Positions 1-8,134 of a stretch of 64,000 nt of DNA are shown here, one piece after another. The stretch's first letter is position 1; each line of letters starts with the position of its first letter. This DNA is from Antribacter soli. Lineage in GTDB: Bacteria > Actinomycetota > Actinomycetes > Actinomycetales > Cellulomonadaceae. Below the pieces are notes generated by a model. It searched no databases. It saw only the letters and a program-made list of their open reading frames with translations, and was not told the origin of the DNA. Location: NCBI RefSeq assembly GCF_021568775.1, contig NZ_JAKGSG010000050.1:1-64000 (forward strand). The letters run 5' to 3'. The translations under genes and the position numbers were made by a program.

Positions 1-149
1 CCGGCCCGGGGGTGCGGCCCCGCGCGGGGGGCGGCGATGGTGTCGGGTTGAAGGCGTCAGGCCCGGCACCTTCTCCGCCCACAGCGACAACGCCCCGGAC
101 GCCGCACGGGCCTGAACACGGCGGAATTTCGCCGTGGGCGGTACCTATG

Positions 150-160
150 CGCTGTTGGCG
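150..160. promoter_or_regulatory. ClgR-like operator upstream of clpP1
   Basis: The palindrome CGCTGTTGGCG (CGC-N5-GCG) lies 84 bp upstream of the clpP1 start. ClgR of streptomycetes and corynebacteria activates clpP operons through CGC-N5-GCG type sites, so position and form both fit. This is a motif match only; no ClgR gene is in the window. Confidence 0.45.
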
Positions 161-180
161 AAAAGGCACCGTGACAGGGA

Positions 181-208
181 GTGACCGCGACCCTTCCCAC
201 GTTAGGGT
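181..208 (+). promoter_or_regulatory. possible clpP1P2 promoter
   Basis: A GTGACC hexamer (181-186) and a TAGGGT hexamer (203-208) are separated by 16 bp and give a 5' UTR of about 30 nt ending in GAGGAG (233-238) before clpP1. The putative ClgR palindrome lies just upstream, as expected for an activator. The -35 match is weak. Confidence 0.35.
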
Positions 209-244
209 CGATCGACACAGGAAGTCTTAACCGAGGAGTTCGAC

Positions 245-877
245 GTGAACGATCTGCTGCGGATGGACGCCGGACCGGTGGCACGGGCCGACGGGCCGGG
301 ATTCGGCCTCAACGACTCCATCTATAACCGGCTGCTCAAGGAGCGCATCATCTGGCTGGGCTCGGAGGTGCGTGACGAGAACGCCAACGCCATCTGCGCG
401 CAGATGATGCTCCTTGCTGCGGAAGACCCCGAGAAGGACATCTGGCTGTACATCAACAGCCCTGGCGGCTCGATCACCGCCGGCATGGCGATCTACGACA
501 CCATGCAGTTCATCAAGCCGGACATCGCGACCGTCGCGATGGGCATGGCGGCCTCCATGGGCCAGTTCCTGCTCTCCTCCGGCGCGAAGGGGAAGCGGTA
601 CGCGACGCCCCACGCCCGCGTGATGATGCACCAGCCCTCGGGCGGCATCGGCGGCACCGCGACAGATGTGCGCATCAACGCGCAGCTCATCATGCACATG
701 AAGAAGGTGCTCGCCGAGCTCACGGCGGAGCAGACCGGGCAGCCGCTCGAGAAGATCCTCAAGGACAACGACCGCGACAGCTGGTTCACGGCCCCGGAGG
801 CGCTCGAGTACGGCTTCATCGACCACGTCGTCGAGAACGCCTCGGCGGTCTCGGGCGGCGGCGGCATGAACGCCTGA
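245..877 (+). CDS. clpP1: ATP-dependent Clp protease proteolytic subunit 1
   Basis: A 210-residue ClpP serine peptidase, the usual family length. It forms one ring of the cytoplasmic ClpP1P2 tetradecamer that degrades substrates unfolded by ClpX or ClpC. The catalytic triad is visible as S104 (in GMAASMGQF), H129 (in MMHQP) and D178 (in DRDSWF). The GTG start at 245 is chosen because GAGGAG lies 6 nt upstream and the family-typical N-terminus follows. clpP2 begins 43 bp downstream, so the two are almost certainly co-transcribed; paired unlike ClpP subunits are the actinobacterial arrangement. A ClgR-like palindrome upstream suggests stress-dependent activation. Confidence 0.97.
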   Translation: MNDLLRMDAGPVARADGPGFGLNDSIYNRLLKERIIWLGSEVRDENANAICAQMMLLAAEDPEKDIWLYINSPGGSITAGMAIYDTMQFIKPDIATVAMGMAASMGQFLLSSGAKGKRYATPHARVMMHQPSGGIGGTATDVRINAQLIMHMKKVLAELTAEQTGQPLEKILKDNDRDSWFTAPEALEYGFIDHVVENASAVSGGGGMNA

Positions 878-920
878 CCGGCCCCCTACCTCACCAGACA
901 CGACTTTCGAGGAGACCACC

Positions 921-1631
921 GTGAGCCCTGAGTCCCAGTTCCTCGCAGCAGCCGAGCGCCTCGCGGGCAGCTATGCCCGCCCGGGCGGCCTCGGGCTGCC
1001 CTACGGCGCCCCGTCCAGCCGCTACGTGCTGCCGCAGTTCGAAGAGCGCACCGCGTACGGCTTCAAGCGCCAGGACCCGTACACCAAGCTGTTCGAGGAT
1101 CGCATCATCTTCCTGGGCGTCCAGGTCGACGACGCCTCCGCGGACGACGTCATGGCGCAGCTGCTGGTCCTGGAGAGCCAGGACCCGGACCGCGACATCA
1201 TCCTGTACATCAACTCGCCGGGCGGGTCGTTCACGGCCATGACGGCGCTCTACGACACGATGCAGTACATCAAGCCGCAGATCCAGACCGTGTGCCTGGG
1301 CCAGGCGGCCTCCGCCGCCGCGGTCCTGCTCGCGGCCGGCCAGCCGGGCAAGCGCCTGGCGCTACCTAACGCGCGCGTGCTGATCCACCAGCCCGCGATG
1401 GAGGGCGGCGGCTACGCCCAGGCCTCCGACATCGAGATCCACGCGAACGAGCTCATCCGCATGCGCGAGTGGCTCGAGGAGACGCTGTCGCAGCACTCCG
1501 GCCGCACGGTCGAGGAGGTTCGCGACGACATCGAGCGCGACAAGATCCTCACCGCCGCGCAGGCGAAGGACTACGGCCTGGTCGACACGGTGCTGGAGAG
1601 CCGCAAGCCGCTCCCTGTCCCGGCTCGCTGA
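921..1631 (+). CDS. clpP2: ATP-dependent Clp protease proteolytic subunit 2
   Basis: A 236-residue second ClpP paralogue with a longer N-terminal extension (about residues 1-45) than ClpP1. The catalytic triad is S131 (GQAASAAA), H156 (LIHQP) and D207 (ERDKIL). It starts at GTG 921, preceded by GAGGAG. In mycobacteria ClpP1 and ClpP2 form separate heptameric rings of one mixed barrel and both are needed; the same is inferred here. It is the second gene of the clpP1P2 unit and is followed by a long hairpin at 1682-1724, which separates it from clpX. Confidence 0.97.
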   Translation: MSPESQFLAAAERLAGSYARPGGLGLPYGAPSSRYVLPQFEERTAYGFKRQDPYTKLFEDRIIFLGVQVDDASADDVMAQLLVLESQDPDRDIILYINSPGGSFTAMTALYDTMQYIKPQIQTVCLGQAASAAAVLLAAGQPGKRLALPNARVLIHQPAMEGGGYAQASDIEIHANELIRMREWLEETLSQHSGRTVEEVRDDIERDKILTAAQAKDYGLVDTVLESRKPLPVPAR

Positions 1632-1681
1632 CCGGTCCGTGCCGGTCAGCGGCCGGTCGGCAGCCGGTGACGTGGCGCCCG

Positions 1682-1724
1682 ACGCCGGTGGGTCGCCTCC
1701 CGCACGGAGGCGGCCCACCGGCGT
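1682..1724. terminator. hairpin terminator after clpP2
   Basis: A 19-bp stem with one G-T wobble and a 5-nt loop (arms 1682-1700 and 1706-1724), with no T-tract. It fits a factor-assisted or tail-less actinobacterial terminator between clpP2 and clpX. The rest of the 300-bp gap (1725-1930) shows no gene and presumably holds the clpX promoter. Confidence 0.6.
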
Positions 1725-1930
1725 TGCGGGCAAAGGGCGACAGAGCGCCTGCAGCGTGACAAACTCCTCAGGTGTGGTGAAAAGCGGACCTGAGACGCGC
1801 CGATGCGCCCGGCTGACAACAGGGCGCCGGTGGTGTGGAATGGTGGTGGGACCGCCTGACGGTGCGGATCCGCAAGGCCCGGTCGGGTCGCGGGACGCCC
1901 GGTCCGGGCGCTGAGGCGAGGAGACGGGTA

Positions 1931-3220
<1,290 letters not shown>

Positions 3221-3241
3221 CCGCAGGACGTACCGAGGAAA

Positions 3242-3279
3242 ACTGGAGCGGAGCCGACCGGCTCCGCTCCAGTCTTGTT
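3242..3279. terminator. bidirectional intrinsic terminator, clpX / acyl-CoA ligase
   Basis: A perfect 14-bp stem (3242-3255 with 3260-3273), a GACC loop, then the T-rich tail TCTTGTT. It lies between two convergent genes and can serve both. Confidence 0.85.
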
Positions 3280-3310
3280 ACTGCTTCGGCCGCAGAGGGC
3301 CGCGGGCAGG

Positions 3311-5164
3311 TCAGCGACCGACCGCCCGCAGCGAGCCCGTCGTCGGGGCGGTCGGCGTCGCGGGGCCGCCGTAGAGGGCGTCGATCGTGTCGGCGAAGTC
3401 CGCGATGACGGCGGCCCGCTTCACCTTGATCGACGGCGTGAGGTAGCCGTTGGCCTCGGTGAAGTCGATGTCGAGCACGCTGATCTTGCGGACCGACTCC
3501 GCCTTCGACACTGCCTCGTTCGCGTGGTTGACGGCCCGGTCGAGCGCCTCGAGAACGGCAGGATGCTCGCGCGCCTCCGCCACGGTGAGCTGAGGCAGCC
3601 CGTGGGTGCGGCACCAGCCGGGCAGCATCTCGGCGTCGAGCGTGACGAGGGCGCCGATGAACGGGCGCTGGTCGCCGACGACGACGACCTGGCTGACCAG
3701 CGGGTGCGCGCGCACGCGGTCCTCGAGCACCGCCGGGGCGACGTTCTTGCCGCCGGCGGTGACGATGATCTCCTTCTTGCGCCCGGTGATCCGCAGGTAG
3801 CCATGCGCGTCCAGCGAGCCGAGGTCGCCGGTGTGGAACCACCCGCCGGCCAGCGCCTCCGCGGTGAGCTCGGGCTGGTTGTGGTAGCCGCGGAAGATGT
3901 GCGGGCCGCCCAGCAGGATCTCGCCGTCCTCGGCGATCTGGATCGCCGTGCCGAAGAGCGGCGGGCCCACCGTGCCGATGATCGTGCGACCCGGCAGGTT
4001 CACGGACGTCGGGGCGGTGGTCTCGGTGAGGCCGTAGCCCTCGAGGATCGTGATGCCGATCCCGCGGTAGAAATGACCCAGACGCTCGCCCAGCGGGGCG
4101 CCGCCGGAGACCGCCCACTGCAGGCTGCCGCCCATGGCGGTACGCAGGGCACTGAACACGAGCCGGTCGGCCAGCGCGTGCTGGAGGCGCAGGCCCGCGG
4201 AGACGGAGTCCGCGTCGAGCGCGCGCGAGTACCGGCCGGCCACCGCGGATGCCCAGTGGAAGACTCGCCGCTTGAGGCCGGAGCCGGCCTTCTGCTCGGC
4301 GCTGTTGTAGACCTTCTCGAAGACGCGCGGCACCGCGAGGAGGAACGTGGGCCGGAAGGACCCCAGGTCCGCGACGAGGTTCTTCACGTCGGGGGAGTGG
4401 GCCAGCACCGCTGCCGGGGAACCGATCACGGCGAGCTCGACGAACCGCGCGAACACGTGGGCGAGCGGGAGGAACAGCAGCGTGCGGGCGCCGGGGGCGC
4501 GCAGCAGCTCCGGCACGCCGATCACCGCGTTCATCACCAGGTGCACGAAGTTGCCGTGCGTCAGCTCGGCGCCCTTGGGACGGCCGGTCGACCCGGAGGT
4601 GTAGATGATCGTGGCGACGTCGTCCCGGCGGACCGCGTCACGCCGCTCCGTGACGGCAAGGGCGGGCAGGTGGGCGCCGAGGCCGCGCAGGTCGGTCAGC
4701 GCGCCGTCGTCGACGACGAGGATCTCCTCGAGCAGGGGCAGGTTGTGCCGCACGCGGCCCACCACGTCCGCGTGCTGGGCCGACTCGGCGAAGAGCAGCC
4801 GGACGCCGGCGTCGGAGCAGATCCACTGCACCTGCTCGGCGGACGACGTCTCGTACACGGGCACCGGCACGGCGCCGACCGCCCAGATCGCGAAGTCGAG
4901 GAGCGTCCACTCGTACCGCGTGCGCGACATGATGGCGACCCGGTCGCCCGGGTTGATCCCGCGCGCCACCAGGCCGCGGGCCAGGCCGAACACCTCGTCC
5001 TCGAACGCCCGCGCGGTGACCGGAAGCCATGGGCCTGACGGCGTCTCACGCCGCTCGATCAGCACCGCCTCGCCGGACCGGGCCACGCGCTCCCTGAGGA
5101 TCGTGTTGATCGACGTGCTCGGGGGCACATCCACCAGGGCCGGCGTCGAGGCTAGCGTCGTCAT
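3311..5164 (-). CDS. long-chain acyl-CoA ligase (AMP-binding, FadD15-like)
   Basis: A 617-residue adenylate-forming enzyme that activates a carboxylic acid to acyl-AMP and then acyl-CoA in the cytoplasm. Visible motifs are the P-loop YTSGSTGRPKG (188-198), the adenine-binding LEGYGLTETTA near residue 375, the hinge GWFHTGDLG...ITGRKKEI near 460-490, and the A10-type GGKNVAP. It resembles the FadD15 class of long-chain fatty acid ligases; the exact acyl substrate cannot be read. The ATG at 5164 is preceded by GGAGAC 6 nt upstream. It is transcribed toward clpX, sharing the terminator at 3242, and stands alone as a transcription unit. Confidence 0.88.
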   Translation of the reverse strand: MTTLASTPALVDVPPSTSINTILRERVARSGEAVLIERRETPSGPWLPVTARAFEDEVFGLARGLVARGINPGDRVAIMSRTRYEWTLLDFAIWAVGAVPVPVYETSSAEQVQWICSDAGVRLLFAESAQHADVVGRVRHNLPLLEEILVVDDGALTDLRGLGAHLPALAVTERRDAVRRDDVATIIYTSGSTGRPKGAELTHGNFVHLVMNAVIGVPELLRAPGARTLLFLPLAHVFARFVELAVIGSPAAVLAHSPDVKNLVADLGSFRPTFLLAVPRVFEKVYNSAEQKAGSGLKRRVFHWASAVAGRYSRALDADSVSAGLRLQHALADRLVFSALRTAMGGSLQWAVSGGAPLGERLGHFYRGIGITILEGYGLTETTAPTSVNLPGRTIIGTVGPPLFGTAIQIAEDGEILLGGPHIFRGYHNQPELTAEALAGGWFHTGDLGSLDAHGYLRITGRKKEIIVTAGGKNVAPAVLEDRVRAHPLVSQVVVVGDQRPFIGALVTLDAEMLPGWCRTHGLPQLTVAEAREHPAVLEALDRAVNHANEAVSKAESVRKISVLDIDFTEANGYLTPSIKVKRAAVIADFADTIDALYGGPATPTAPTTGSLRAVGR

Positions 5165-5349
5165 GCGGTCGTCTCCTGTTGTCTGGTCGAGCGGTGAAAC
5201 GGCGCCGGCGCTGGCCAGGTCCCCTGCGCGCCGGGAGAGACTGTACCCGCTCGGGTTGGTGGTACCGCCGCCCGCCGGCCCACGGCACGGTCGCCGCCGG
5301 TACCTGAGCGGACCGGCCGGACCTCGGTGCCCCGGGATAGCCTCGACCC

Positions 5350-5682
5350 ATGACCCAGTTCGGCATGCCGCCCGAGATCCTCCAGCTCCGCGGCAGCATC
5401 GACAACATCGACGCCGCCCTGATGCACCTGCTCGCGGAGCGGTTCAAGCTCACTCGCCAGGTCGGCGAGCTCAAGGCGGTGGGCGGCCTCCCGCCGGCCG
5501 ACCCGGCGCGCGACCAGCAGCAGATCGACCGCCTCAAGCGGATCGCCGAGGAGTCCGGCCTCGACCCCGACTTCGCGGTGCAGTTCCGCCAGTTCATCGT
5601 GAACGAGGTCATCCGCCACCACGAGCGGATCGCGCGTGAGCACAAGGGCGCCGGCATTCCGGAGCTCGATACGTACGCTTGA
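5350..5682 (+). CDS. chorismate mutase (AroQ type)
   Basis: A 110-residue all-helical chorismate mutase converting chorismate to prephenate for Phe/Tyr synthesis. Residues equivalent to the E. coli AroQ active site are all present with a constant +3 offset: R14, R31, K42, D51 and R54. There is no signal peptide, so it is cytoplasmic, and no prephenate dehydratase or DAHP synthase domain is fused. The start ATG has no Shine-Dalgarno. Instead TAGCCT (5338-5343) lies exactly 6 nt upstream, so the mRNA is probably leaderless. Stand-alone short mutases of this type in actinobacteria are often activated by binding DAHP synthase; that is a family inference. Confidence 0.9.
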   Translation: MTQFGMPPEILQLRGSIDNIDAALMHLLAERFKLTRQVGELKAVGGLPPADPARDQQQIDRLKRIAEESGLDPDFAVQFRQFIVNEVIRHHERIAREHKGAGIPELDTYA

Positions 5683-5823
5683 AGGGACTTGTGACCACCG
5701 CGGTCGGTGATTTGACCCGCGCTTGGAGATAGATCGGACATTGAGTACTGATCCGTGACCGGATCAGGGTTGGCACCTGGCGACGATCCGTCGCACCCTG
5801 GAAGGACGCCCGCACCTGGCGGG

Positions 5824-5841
5824 CGCACCTCGGGAGGTGCG
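5824..5841 (+). promoter_or_regulatory. hairpin covering the ribosome binding site
   Basis: CGCACCTC (5824-5831) is complementary to GAGGTGCG (5834-5841). The right arm contains most of the GGGAGG Shine-Dalgarno of the gene starting at 5843. A second stem-loop (GCCCGC/GCGGGC, about 5809-5824) abuts it. The pairing could occlude ribosome binding. Function is inferred, not shown. Confidence 0.35.
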
Positions 5842-5842
5842 T

Positions 5843-7042
5843 ATGAAGATCGACTGGCTCAAGCCCCTTCTCGGCCATCCGGGGCCGTTCGCCACCCTCT
5901 ATCTCGACGCAACGCCGGCCGCGGAGGCCGGCGACCGGGACGTGGCGAACCGGTGGCGTGCGGTGCGCAAGTCCCTCGTACACCAGGGAGCGCCCGAGGC
6001 CGTCCTCGGCGAGGTCGAGACGGCGGTCCTGCGGCCCACCCGGGCCGGCGGCCCGCACGGCAGGGTCGTCATCGCCGACGACACCGGTGTGCTCGTGGAC
6101 CGGGTCGTGAAGAGCCCGCCCGCGGTCGCGTCTGGCGTCTGGGCGCCGGTGCCGGCACTGCTGCAGGCGGCACTCGCCACCGACGAGTCGGTCGAGGTGC
6201 TGTGCGTGACCGTGGACCGGCAGGGCGCCGACTTCGCGCGCTGGGGGACCGGCGGCAAGACGACGTGGTCGTTCGAGGCTTCGCACGACGAGATCGCCAA
6301 GACGTCCTCGCCCAACACGAAGCATGCCCGGATCGAGTCGCGTGCCGAGGACTCCTGGGGGCGCAACGCCGAGGCGGTGGCCGTCGAGGTCGAGCGCCAG
6401 GTCATGGCCGGCCGGCCGGAGATCGTCCTGCTCACCGGTGACGTCCGCGCGGTGCCGCTCGTCCGGGCCGAGCTGGTGCGACCCGTCGCCGAGCTCACGG
6501 TCGAGGTGCACGGTGGCGGCCGCGGCGCGGGCGTTCGTGCCGACACGTTCGAGGAACACGTCGAGGACGCGCTCGACAGCTTCCGCGAGCGGCGGCGCGA
6601 GCTCGTGCTGGCGGAGCTGCGCCAGGAGCTGGGCCGGGAGGCGGGAGCCGTGACGTCGCTGGCCGACGTGGTCTCGGTCCTGGCGCGGGGGCAGGTCAAG
6701 GAGCTGGTGCTGGCCGAGGAGTACGCGACCGAAGCCGCGACGGACGGTCGGCTCGGCACGCGCAAGCTGTGGATCGGGCCCAGCCCGCTGGACATCGCAC
6801 CCACGCGCCGCGATCTCGAGTCGCTCGGCGTGACGGAGCGGCTCGAGGAGCTCCCCGCGACGATCGCGCTCGTCCGGTCGGCGATCGGCCAGGACGCCGG
6901 TCTCACCTTCGCCCCCGAGGGGTCCGTCGACCTCATCGAGGGGGTGGGCGCGACCCTGCGCTGGCACGATGAGGGGACGCCGACCGAGGCTGTGCACTCG
7001 ATGTCCGGCGACGACATGCGGCGGCGGGGCGACCTCGTCTGA
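5843..7042 (+). CDS. Rv2629/Balon-like ribosome-associated factor (BaeRF family 2)
   Basis: A 399-residue protein matching the actinobacterial Rv2629 family, part of the bacterial archaeo-eukaryotic release factor (eRF1-like) superfamily. Its relative Balon is a ribosome hibernation factor that binds the A site. Supporting features are the N-terminal beta-rich region (LYLDATP, VVIADDTGVLVDRV), the central block around ASHDEIAK and SWGRNAEAVA, and the C-terminal EGVGATLRW typical of the family. No GGQ peptide-release motif is present, consistent with hibernation rather than termination. The ATG at 5843 is chosen over GTG 5837 because the GGGAGG at 5832-5837 then has normal spacing; that Shine-Dalgarno lies in a hairpin (5824-5841). 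Stress or stationary-phase expression is inferred. Confidence 0.75.
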   Translation: MKIDWLKPLLGHPGPFATLYLDATPAAEAGDRDVANRWRAVRKSLVHQGAPEAVLGEVETAVLRPTRAGGPHGRVVIADDTGVLVDRVVKSPPAVASGVWAPVPALLQAALATDESVEVLCVTVDRQGADFARWGTGGKTTWSFEASHDEIAKTSSPNTKHARIESRAEDSWGRNAEAVAVEVERQVMAGRPEIVLLTGDVRAVPLVRAELVRPVAELTVEVHGGGRGAGVRADTFEEHVEDALDSFRERRRELVLAELRQELGREAGAVTSLADVVSVLARGQVKELVLAEEYATEAATDGRLGTRKLWIGPSPLDIAPTRRDLESLGVTERLEELPATIALVRSAIGQDAGLTFAPEGSVDLIEGVGATLRWHDEGTPTEAVHSMSGDDMRRRGDLV

Positions 7043-7046
7043 TCCC

Positions 7047-7142
7047 CGGCGCGCCTCCGCCCGGGTGCGTCGGCGCGCCTCCGCCCGGGTGCGCCGGCGC
7101 GCCCTCGCCCGGGTGCATCGGCGCGCCCCCGCCCCCGGTGCA
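7047..7142. repeat. 24-bp tandem repeat, four copies
   Basis: Copies start at 7047, 7071, 7095 and 7119 (unit CGGCGCGCCTCCGCCCGGGT plus 4 nt), the last two diverged. The array begins just after the stop codon of the Rv2629-like gene and lies in a 300-bp gene-free stretch (7043-7342) that also holds the palindrome at 7192. Confidence 0.85.
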
Positions 7143-7191
7143 CGGGCGGCACCGCCCCGCGCGGGCGACGCACCGTCGCCCCGCGCACGGT

Positions 7192-7243
7192 GGGCGGAGA
7201 ATGTGCCGTTCTCTGCCGAGTTGGAGCGGCACATTCTCTGCCC
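7192..7243. repeat. long inverted repeat (17-bp arms)
   Basis: The arms 7192-7208 and 7227-7243 pair over 17 bp with one G-T wobble around an 18-nt loop; the core arm is GAGAATGTGCCG. It could be a terminator for the upstream gene, an operator, or a dispersed palindromic element. The flanks (7244-7342) are less GC-rich and carry a TATGTT hexamer 8 nt before the next start. Confidence 0.7.
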
Positions 7244-7342
7244 GCAACAGAAATTGGTCCGCCCGTTTGCGCTGGTTTTCTAGCGAAAGGGCGGGAATAG
7301 ACCGATGTGTTGCCCGGGGCATTGCCGCTATGTTGTGCCGCC

Positions 7343-7852
7343 ATGGGGATGATCCATTGCGAATACGCCCGGCTCGACGCAGCCGAGCTGGCGCGAGCCG
7401 TGGCCGAGCCGGCCTGGGCGGAACGACGGCTCGACGCACTCGCGACCGAGTGGACCGAGCTCGACCTGCCGCCGCACGAGGCGCGATATCTCAGCATCGG
7501 CACCACGTGGGGCGTGCTGCACGGGCTGCTGCGGGCCGACGCCGCCCTGCCGGTCGACGTGATCCAGGGCGGGGCCGCGCTGGAGCTGCCGGTCGAGCCT
7601 AGGTTCGGACCCGCGCGTTACCTCGAGCCCGCTGAGGTGCGCAGGGCCGCGGACGTCCTGGGTGCCACGCCGTTCGAGGAGATCGCCGGTCGCTACGACG
7701 TGGCCATCGTGTGCGACGACGACGTGTGCCCGGAGCCGTCCGAGCACGCCGACGACGAGCCGGACCGCCTTCGCGTCCCGTACGAGGAGCTCACCGCGTT
7801 CTTCGCCGCGTCCGCCGAGGCGGGCGACGGCGTCGTGGTGCTGCTCGCCTGA
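7343..7852 (+). CDS. DUF1877 (YfbM) family protein
   Basis: A 169-residue cytoplasmic protein opening with MGMI, the conserved start of the DUF1877/YfbM family, and showing the family pattern of a tryptophan-containing 'TWGVLHGLL' segment, a mid-protein 'PARYLEPAEV' and a C-terminal 'LTAFFAASAEAGDGVVVLL'. The family function is unknown. The ATG at 7343 is chosen on this MGMI motif over an in-frame ATG at 7307. There is no Shine-Dalgarno; TATGTT lies 8 nt upstream, so the transcript is nearly leaderless. The stop codon is the first three bases of repeat array A. Confidence 0.75.
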   Translation: MGMIHCEYARLDAAELARAVAEPAWAERRLDALATEWTELDLPPHEARYLSIGTTWGVLHGLLRADAALPVDVIQGGAALELPVEPRFGPARYLEPAEVRRAADVLGATPFEEIAGRYDVAIVCDDDVCPEPSEHADDEPDRLRVPYEELTAFFAASAEAGDGVVVLLA

Positions 7853-8060
7853 GCCGTAGGTGCAGCGCAGGGTGGGGGCCGAGGAACGAGGCACCCGCCC
7901 GCAGCGGAACCGCAGGCTCGGGCGAACGAAGACAGCGCCTGAGCCGTAGGTGCAGCGCAGGGTGGGGGCCGAGGAACGAGGCACCCGCCCGCAGCGGAAC
8001 CGCAGGCTCGGGCGAACGAAGCCAGCGCCTGAGCCGTAGGTGCAGCGCAGGGTGGGGGCC
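7850..8060 (+). repeat. dispersed 90-bp repeat, array A (2.3 copies)
   Basis: Two full 90-bp units (7850-7939, 7940-8029) and a third cut off after about 31 bp. Each unit begins with TGAGCC; in the first, the TGA is the stop codon of the DUF1877 gene. A 70-nt core is followed by a 20-nt locus-specific segment ending in the same CGCC that precedes the stop codon. The end of one unit and start of the next form a stem (GGCTCGGGCG with CGCCTGAGCC, one G-T). The same core occurs at 36096-36219 and 42078-42253. Confidence 0.95.
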
Positions 8061-8066
8061 GCGGGG

Positions 8067-8094
8067 GGGGTGGGAACCCGTAGGTTCCCACCCC
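8067..8094. terminator. hairpin terminator between DUF1877 gene and valS
   Basis: A perfect 12-bp stem (8067-8078 with 8083-8094) with a CGTA loop, directly after the truncated repeat copy. A second perfect 8-bp hairpin at 8108-8127 lies closer to the valS stop. Both are between convergent genes; neither has a strong T-tract. Confidence 0.7.
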
Positions 8095-8134
8095 TCCCGG
8101 ACGCTGAGCCGGTGCTGGCGCACCGGCGGGCGTG

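Noticed and set aside
12-230. Small open frame upstream of clpP1.
   Set aside because: Low-complexity translation, no ribosome site, and it runs across the likely clpP promoter and ClgR site.
7850-8060. Possible CRISPR array because of regular direct repeats.
   Set aside because: Units abut with exactly repeated, not unique, spacers; only two to three copies; no cas genes.
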